This document shows, piece by piece, positions 55,801-64,000 of a stretch of 64,000 nt of DNA. This stretch comes from Spodoptera frugiperda (lineage: Eukaryota > Arthropoda > Insecta > Lepidoptera > Noctuidae), in contig NC_064238.1 of assembly GCF_023101765.2 (NCBI RefSeq), positions 4,276,001 to 4,340,000 of the forward strand. The letters run 5' to 3'. A program made the position numbers and the translations under genes. The notes below the pieces were generated by a model, which was given only the letters and a program-made list of their open reading frames with translations, did no database searches and was not told where the DNA came from. Numbering within the stretch: the first letter of the stretch is position 1; every line of letters begins with the position of its first letter.

Positions 55801-58800
55801 CAGCCATCTCTAGCGAAATCCCTGTTGTTCATATTGAACTTAGGCCTGCTTTCCCGGTTGACGTAGTTCGAACAACTAATGATGAAATTCTTAATCAAAA
55901 TCCTATAAACGAATACATTACGACAGAGAATGTATTACTCGTAACTAATACAGATAATAATAATAACAACAGCACCGCGGATGATTTAAATACGCCATCG
56001 CAGATTGTACCAAATGATATTTCCATTTTTACAAGTGAAGTTAATGTATCATCAGTAGATCCACCGCGTGATAACATTGCGACTAATATTGAACAAAACA
56101 TTACTACTCAGCTGATGTCAAATAATAAAAATATTGACAATGTACCTGATTCAACAACAGCAATCGCTAGCGAAATCCCTGTTGTTAATATTGAACTTAG
56201 GCCTGCTTTCCCGGTTGACGTAGTTCGAACAACTAATAATGAAATTCCTAATCCAAATCCTATAAATGAATACATTACAACAGAGAGCCCATTACTCGTA
56301 ACTAATACAGTCCATCCGACGCATCTAAATGAGGTTAATTTCAACGATACCGAATCCCAGTATGTAACTGGTATGGTTGATATGCCTAAGCCCTTAGTAG
56401 AAACTGATATCGTGAATTTGAAACTAGATAAACGTGATTTTATTACGGAATCCTTAGACTTACCGCAAATTTTCGAAAATAGTACAAACTATATTGATAG
56501 TTATTCTAACATTTTAAGAACAAGTCAACCAACAGTGAGTGTTCCAAGTAACACACCGCCTACCATTCGTGATCTTTTAAACGGTCCAAATGAATTAAGT
56601 GCTCTGAATAATGACAAAGTCGATATTATTATTAAAGAAATTATAAATACAGATAATACAACTGTACACGTTTTTGCTGACGAAGCTACGAACACTATCG
56701 CACCTTATTCCGCAAATGATAATAACAATAATAAGACTATGGTAATTTTGACTTCTGAAAATAATGATTTAAATGACAGGGACTCAAACAATATAACAGA
56801 AAATTTTACCCTCACTAAGAGTGATTCCATTTTGGATCATGCCGTAAACGGGGTACTACCAAGTATTCAGATCACTGAGACCGATAAAACCTTTATTCCA
56901 CTAGCAGACCAATTTAACAATAATGTTACTCAAACTGTTATGAGGACATCACCGATTAGTGTTTTAAATGAAAACCTGGAAAGTGGTATCGTGAATCTGA
57001 CTCTTGATAAAAACGAGTTTTTTCGAAGTGCACCTTTGACGGAAAATACCCCACATTCTACTGCTAATAATACTAACACTTTAAGAGTAAGAGCAAATGC
57101 TGTTCTTGAAAGCATACCAACTTTAAAAGATGATGGTAATCTTCCAATTCATCAAAAACTAAAATTAAGTGTCCCAAACAATGAGAAAGTCGACATTACT
57201 AAAGAACAGACAAATACAAATAATGCGATTGTACAAGTTCAAGCGAATGAAGCTATAAAAACTATTACGACCGATACCTCGAACAATAACAATAATAAAA
57301 TAATAAAATTTAGTTCTGAACATGAAGATTTAAATGACCAAAAATCAAAAAATAATGCAGATATTAATTCTGTGAATGGAGTAATACCGAGTATACAAAT
57401 AACTGAGATTGCTAAAACATTAGTTCCAATTGTTCAATTAAACACTAATACAATTCAAAATGTACCAAATGTTACACCTCATACAGTATTAGCTCCTAAA
57501 GAAAATTTAATTTACGCCACACCATCCAGTCCCACTGATAGACTAGAAAATACTATACGAAATATACCAAATGCAACACCTCACATGGTATTAGCTACTG
57601 AAGATAATTCAAACATTGCTACTCCATCCATCATAGATTTAGTTTCGGAACCTGCATCAGTGGGTACAGACAATCAACCTGCATTGGATAACATGGCAGG
57701 TCCTTTGAGAATAGATCAGCTTAATGCTACTGTTATTCCAAATACAAGGATAACAACCATGCCTATTGATTATACATCTAAAATCAATAAAATTCTAAAA
57801 CAAAATAACGGTAAAGTTGATGTAATAGAGCAGCCAATAACACCAAAAGCGGTATTCAATAATGATGTAGTAACGATTGCCGCAGTTGCTACATCTGGAA
57901 ATATGAGTAATAAAATTATTGATCAAAATTATATGGAGCATGGTAATAAAACAGATCTCATTTTGGAACCTGAACCTGTAGAATCGGGCGTTCCGATGAC
58001 GACAGAAAAGGGTTTTGTTCTTTTACCAGTAGAATTAGATTCTACTACTATGAAAAATGTTCTAAACGTTACACCTCACACTAATGTATTAGCCACCGAA
58101 GGTACATCAAATTTTGATATTCTAGAAAACCCAAATGTACAAACAGAGGCCGTAATTAGTGAAAGACCTGTTCTTGCAACTAAGCCAGTTAGTATTGTTC
58201 CTATTGAAATAAACAGCGTAAAAGTTGAACCAAAATTTACGGAACCTAATAATTTAACAAACCACGTAATGACAAATGTTTCGGAAGACGTGGTTTCTCA
58301 TAACAATGATTTTATCTTGGAACCTGCAAGCGTAAATTCCAATACGATACCAAATAGAGGTAGTGGTATTATCACGGATATAGTTGAAGTGAAACCTTTT
58401 ATCAATAAAGACGTACTTAGTGTAACACCATTGAACGAAATCGTTAAAATTGCGTCTACTACTATATCTCCTGCTACTGCTGACGAAATTATTACACAGA
58501 AATCTATTCAAGAGACAGATAAAAATATCACAGAAAAACCAATTGTACCAATAGGAATTGCGACAAGTGAAGTAGATACGTCAATCAAAATAAACAGTAA
58601 CACTGAACAAAATTCTATATCTGAACCAAAGTCGACTGATGTAAACCATTTAGGAGCACAAAATAGAATTGACCATTTATCGTCTATTCAAATATCACCT
58701 ACAGATAATATTTTGACCGCTATAAAAGTGCCTAGTTCGGATTCTAGAAAGATAGATCAAATTACTAATTTGGAAACATCGTATAATGAGAAAGTGCACA

Positions 58801-61800
58801 GTATTGCGGAAAAACCAATATTAGTAGCGACCGAGAATATCGCAATTGCAGCAAGTACAGAGCCTACCGCTAATGGTGTAATTGCTATAACAAATGATAA
58901 CGTTGTGCCAACGACTGATGAAGTTCCTTTACAGTTGACAGTGGATAGTGACAAGGATGAATCATTAGTACCAATACCTGTCCATTTAGTACCAGATGAT
59001 AGTACTGAGCATTTGACTTCTACTCAAATATCACCTACTGATGTATTGACTACTGTAGGTGTGGCTCATACCAATCTTAGTCAAGGTCAAACTACTAACC
59101 TGGAAACATCGTATAACGTAAACAGTATTCCTGAAAAACCAACATTAGTAGCAACCGAGAATATCGCAATTGCAGCAAGTACAGAGCCTTCCGCTAATGT
59201 TGTAATTGCTATAACAAATGATAACGTTGTGCCAACGACTGATGAAGCTCCTTTACAGTTGACAGTGGATAGTAACATAGTCGATAATAACAAAGACAAA
59301 TCGTTGGTACCAATACCTGTCCATTTAGTACCAGAAAATAGTACTGAGCATTTGACTTCTACTCAAATATCACCTACAGATATATTGACTACTGTAGGTG
59401 TGTCTCAAACCAATCCTGGTCAAGGTCAAATCACTATCCTGGAAATACCGTATAATGAGAAAGTCATCAATATTCCGGAAAAATCAACATTAGCAACCGA
59501 GAATATGGTAATTACAGCAAGTACAGAGCCTGTTGCTGATGTTGTAATTGCTATGACTAATGATAACGTTGTGCCAACGACGGATCAAGTTCCTTTACTG
59601 ATGACAAAGCATAGTAACATTATCGAGAAAGACATATCTTCGGTACCAATACCAATCAATTTAGTACCAGAAAATTTGACTTCTACTCAAATATCACCTA
59701 CAGATATATTGACTACTGTAGGTGTGTCTCAAACCAATCCTAGTCAAGGTCAAATCACTAACCTGGAAACATCGTACAACTTGGACAGTATTCCGGAAAA
59801 ATCAACATCAGGAACGGAGAATATCGGAATTACAGCAAGTACAGAGCCTTCAGCTAATGTTGTAATTTCTGAAACTAATCATAAAGTTGTCCCAACGACG
59901 GATCAAGTTCCTTTACTGATGACAAAGCATAGTAACATAGTCGATAGCGAGAAAGACAAATCTTCGGTACCAATGGTACCAATACCAATTCATTTAGTAC
60001 CAGGTAATGATACTGAGCATTTGATCTCTACTCAAATATCACCTACTGATTTATTAACTACTGTAGGTGTGTCTCATACCAATCTTAGTCAAGGTCAAAC
60101 TACTAACCTGGAAACATCGTATAACGTAAACAGTATTCCTGAAAAACCAACATTAGTAGCAACCGAGAATATCGGAATTACAGCAAGTACAGAGCCTTCC
60201 GCTGATGTTGTAATTGCTATGACCAATGATAACGTTGTCCCAACGTCGGATCAAGTTCCTTTACTGATGACAAAGCATAGTAACATAGTCGATAACGAGA
60301 AAGACATATCTTCGGTACCAATACCAATCAATTTAATACCAGAAAATTTGACTTCTACTCAAATATCACCTACAGATACATTGACGATTGTAGGTGTGTC
60401 TCACACCAATCCTAGTCCAAGTCAAATCACTAACCTGGAAACATCGTATAACGAGAAAGTAAACAATGTTCCCGATAAATCAACATTAGGAACCGAGAAT
60501 ATCGGAATTACAGCAAGTACAGAGCCTTCCGCTAATGGTGTAATTGCTATGACCAATGATAACGTTGTGCCAACAAAGGACCAAGTTCCTTTACTGATGA
60601 CAAAGCATAGTAACATAGTCGATAACGAGAAAGACAAGTCATCGGGACAAATCTATTTGGTAGGACAAAATAATGCAGAGCAGTTAACTTCTACTCAAAT
60701 ATCACCTACTGATATATTGACGATTGTAGGTGTGTCTCACACCAATCCTAGTCCAAGTCAAATCACTAACCTGGAAACATCGTATAACGAGAAAGTAAAC
60801 AATGTTCCCGATAAATCAACATTAGGAACCGAGAATATCGGAAGTACAGAGCCTTCCGCTAATGGTGTAATTGCTATGACCAATGATAACGTTGTGCCAA
60901 CAAAGGACCAAGTTCCTTTACAGTTGACAGTGGATAGTAACATAGTCGGTAACGAGAAAGACAAGTCATCGGCACAAACCTATTTATTGCTACAAAATAG
61001 TACTGAGCTGTTGACTTCTACTCAAATATCACCAACAGATACATTGACGATTGTAGGTGTATCCCAAACCAATCCTAGCCAAGGTCAAATCATTAACCTG
61101 GAAACATCGTACAACGAGAAAGTGAATAGTATTCCGGAAAAATCAACATTAGCAACCGAGAATATCGGAATTGCAACTAGTGCAGACAGTTCCGCTGATG
61201 GTGCAATTGCTATAACTAATGATAACGTTGTCTCAACGACGGATCAAGTTCCTTTACTGATGACAAAGCATAGTAACATAGTCGATACCGAGAAAGATAA
61301 ATCATCTGTAACAATAGGAAGCACATCGATAAAAGCACCTGCTATGACTGATGAAGTAAACACATCTGCCGCGGTTAATATACAAATAATCACAAATAAA
61401 ACAGATAATGGTGTTCTAAATACTTCCAGTGATATACATCTAGCTGAACAAAATTCTGCTGCGGTGATGAGTAGTCAAAATAATTTAGTAGCAGAAAATA
61501 ATACTCCGGATTTAATTTCTAAAATAAAATTACCAGAGCTGTCCCAAAGTGTGCTAAATTCTCATAAAGATGCGGCCACGATAAACCAAGAGACTGAACC
61601 ACTAAATATGAAGACTGTAATGGAAACCTATGACGGTACAGGAAATACAGTTGCACTTACGGAAAACACATTAACGGTAAATCCATATGAAAACCATAAA
61701 ACAATAGATTTGATACAAAATAACAAAAATAGTTTGACGGTAGACTTGTCAAAGGCTGATTCCAACAAGTTACCACAAACAGACTTAAATGTTGATTTTA

Positions 61801-64000
61801 TTGAAAACACTTCTCCTGTCAGTAATCGTATTATGATAACGCAAAGTGTTTCAAATGTGCCGCTACATAAAGATACAAGTTATAATAGGCCTATTGCAAC
61901 AGACAAATCTCCTTCTCAGTCTCCTGGAAACACAATCATTAAAAAAATAACACAATTCGATTGCATCACTCCCGATATGATTAATTTGGGCACCACAGAA
62001 GCTTCTACTGACAAGACGTTTGCTGAGACTGGGAAAGTTACAAAAATAGCGGCTCCAACAGTTACTTCGAAAGATAATATTCAAAGTACTATTGATTTAA
62101 ACGAAAGTAATATTGCGCAATCACTACAAAATACAGTGACAAGTTCACCTACGGTATTAGTATCTACAAATTATAACACAGCAAGTATACCTTCTACTGG
62201 ACAAGTTGACACTGTTGTAGTTGCAGATTTAGTTAATAACAAACCTTCACAATCACTTAACATAAAAACAGTAGTAAAGCGTCCAATACCAATAGCTGAT
62301 ATAACGACATCTGAAGTTAAAACAAAAGATATTTCCATCGGTTCGAATAACAGAAGTAGTATAGACGTTAATAAAAAATCGCTTCCTCATGAAATATCAT
62401 TGATTTCATCGGCAACCAAAACTGTTGAAGATTTGCCATCATTATCAAGAAATAAAACGGCAATACCGACTGATAGTGTACAAGAAATTATTACAAAACA
62501 CGCTTTAAAAGACGATTTTATAAATAGTGAAAAGACTAGAGACAATAAAGCCACTGTCTCTGTAAAACAATTGCATAATTTAGACAATGTAAACTTCAAG
62601 AGCGTTTCCAACGGTGATATGTGGACATCAACTGGACAAGAAGGAGGTGGTCAAATAACAGTACAATCTAATAGTGCTAGTGCTACACATACTCCAATGT
62701 TTACTGTTACAGAAAATTTAAGTCCAAATAATTTGGGAAATCATCAGATACAAAATACATATACCAACATTTATAGTCCTCCACGTGAATATTCGCAAAC
62801 AACTGTAACAAAAAGCTCTTCATCAAATTACTATTTAGGATCTATTAATAGTCCGGAGACTATGCACCCAAAAATAAACAGTGACGCAGTGAAAACAATT
62901 TATTCCACGTTAACCAATATCCCACAAAAAGTCAATATTCAAACAGCATCCACACCGCATTACATTATAAAAACTACAAACCAAAATCAGGATACATCAA
63001 AACAATTCAATGCACCTGGCACATTTACTCTAACAGTAAATAGCGTATCTTCTCCCAGCATGGAAACACTTACTAAACACTCAATACAAAATAAGATAGA
63101 AAAGATAATTTCAGATCAAAAACTAATTTCAGTTGAACAAAACAGTGACAAAAGAATTCCGATCGCAAATCCTACTGCATTCACAACTAATTCCAATACG
63201 GATGAAGGAATCAAGATAGTGTCAACTTACAATACTGTTAATTCACAGAACACAATGCCAAGTGCGATATTGCAAGTGTCAAGTTCGTATCCTTCATTAT
63301 CAAAGAAATATGTCAATACTTTCCAGATAAAGAATCCGAATGATTTAAACAAACTTAAAGCATCAATTACAGAATATATGAATAATGTTGCCAAAACGGA
63401 AGGTGTTGTACCTGCAGTAGAAACCAAACAAAGTACATCAAACATTATGTCTACATTAGGATTAAACTCTATAAATAATAGAAACGTTACATATACTACG
63501 ACTCTACACAGTAATAGTTTTGATCGTGTAAATCCAACAAAACCAACAGTCAATTACGTTATAAAGAGAATAGTTAATGATATTGGACCGAAAGGGGTAG
63601 TTACAACGAATTCAGAAAATGTACAAAATATTTTCGAAAACCAACCATTGAATGGTTTTACATCTGGCTCCATTCGGCCAGCTGATAATTTAGGAACAGT
63701 TGTAGTGTATAAGCAAAGTACAGTGAACAACCCATTAATAACAGAATCTCAAGTACTGTCTACTAAAGTAAGTAGTATACCAACAACTGTACTGAGTAGC
63801 GGAAAATCATCGTTTTCAACCTTGGTTCCATTCGTATCTACTAGCAGTGACCCTACACATAGAATTGTTATTAATTCAAACACTCCAATGTCCCAATCTC
63901 CTCTTTTAGTTAAGTTAATAAAAAATATAAATTCACAACAAGATTTCCTTTCAAGGGTAAAAAAAGATCAGTCAGTCACAGCTGATTCAAATATTCAATA
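52832..64000 (+). CDS. Giant secreted Thr/Asn-rich mucin-like protein, 5' part
   Basis: Exon 1 (52832-52873) encodes 14 residues. After an intron containing a Helitron, exon 2 begins at 53157 and stays open to the window edge, giving at least 3,628 residues. A signal peptide (ILLLVLIAIPAIVSV) leads into a small cysteine domain (Cys 29, 36, 45, 63, 69 and 77; core IPCPATTVCHGHNIFEC) resembling peritrophin-A/CBM14, though the first spacings are shorter than the consensus. The rest is Thr/Ser/Asn/Val/Ile-rich and nearly free of cysteine, with many N-glycosylation sequons. It includes two repeat blocks: seven to eight units of about 117 residues (53845-56370) and eight of about 111 residues (58680-61310). 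The composition suggests an extended glycosylated matrix, peritrophic, cuticular or silk-associated protein; which of these is unknown. No ortholog name is recognised. Confidence 0.78.
52930..53126 (-). mobile_element. Helitron, single copy
   Basis: Reverse-oriented copy of the EDEM2 intron family. The plus strand starts ctagcaaacccggcaaactc and ends cttatttttatatta, with cgccaggaaggaaaaccc inside. It occupies most of the first intron of the mucin-like gene. Confidence 0.75.
53845..56370 (+). repeat. In-frame repeat block A of the mucin-like gene
   Basis: The anchor atgtacctgattcaacaaca occurs at 54031, 54388, 54730, 55081, 55432, 55783 and 56140, spacings of 342-357 bp, all multiples of 3. 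Each unit has a constant half (NVPDSTTAISSEIP, IELRPAFPVDVVRTTN) and one of two variable halves: type 1 (STADELNVPSQIVPSD) or type 2 (VHPTHLNE, ESQYVG, TSSNSFNN). The order is 1-1-2-2-1-2-1 and a final partial 2. Confidence 0.85.
58675..61310 (+). repeat. In-frame repeat block B of the mucin-like gene
   Basis: The anchor tcaaatatcacc occurs at 58688, 59024, 59363, 59687, 60032, 60359, 60695 and 61022, spacings of 324-345 bp, all multiples of 3. Units carry STQISPTDILTTVGVSQTNP, LETSYNEKVNSIPEKST, ENIGITASTEPSA and NDNVVPTTDQVPLLMTKHSN. The last complete units are the most alike, pointing to recent unequal crossing-over. Confidence 0.85.

Noticed and set aside
58675..61310. Regularly spaced repeats as a CRISPR or satellite array
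   Set aside because: Units are protein-coding, of codon-multiple length, without a repeat-spacer structure, in a eukaryotic gene.
53139..63553. Numerous minus-strand open frames of 60-237 codons
   Set aside because: They are shadows of the long plus-strand mucin-like frame and repeat with its units; Val/Leu/Ser-rich composition is the complement of Asn/Thr/Glu codons.

Overview
This window is nuclear DNA from an insect, almost certainly a moth or butterfly (Lepidoptera). Genes have short GT-AG exons in AT-rich DNA. The introns carry repeats typical of lepidopteran genomes: CTAG-ended Helitrons, a tRNA-headed SINE, 5'-truncated LINEs and many small inverted-repeat transposons. The proteins are standard arthropod orthologs. 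Exon joins were worked out by hand from splice sites and reading frame, and in every multi-exon model the phase closes exactly.

Layout. 1-900: a virus-derived SF1 RNA helicase reading frame on the minus strand, open to the window edge, lying antisense in or beside a liprin-beta intron. 1538-4810 (+): last five exons of liprin-beta. 6999-15143 (-): three tandem testis-specific-kinase-like genes; the middle and right ones share one exon that holds the stop of the first and the ATG of the second. 16133-21134 (-): EDEM2. 22277-25708 (+): cyclin A, divergent from EDEM2. 25709-33533: gene-poor DNA with one striking palindromic, tandemly duplicated repeat element. 33534-36258 (-): wengen-like TNF receptor. 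38371-40134 (+): TMEM41B. 40357-42268 (-): C6orf89-like membrane protein. 43782-47326 (+): MFS (monocarboxylate-transporter-like) carrier. 47665-51237: a Mutator-like transposon with arms of about 420 bp and a broken transposase. 52832-64000 (+): 5' part of a giant secreted, Thr/Asn-rich mucin-like gene that runs off the right edge, with two different internal repeat blocks.

The genes do not form one pathway; most are independent housekeeping or signalling loci. The most unusual arrangements are the possible dicistronic kinase pair, the intact viral helicase frame, the giant repeat protein and several nested transposon insertions whose order can be read from target-site duplications. No prokaryotic, plasmid or CRISPR features are present.
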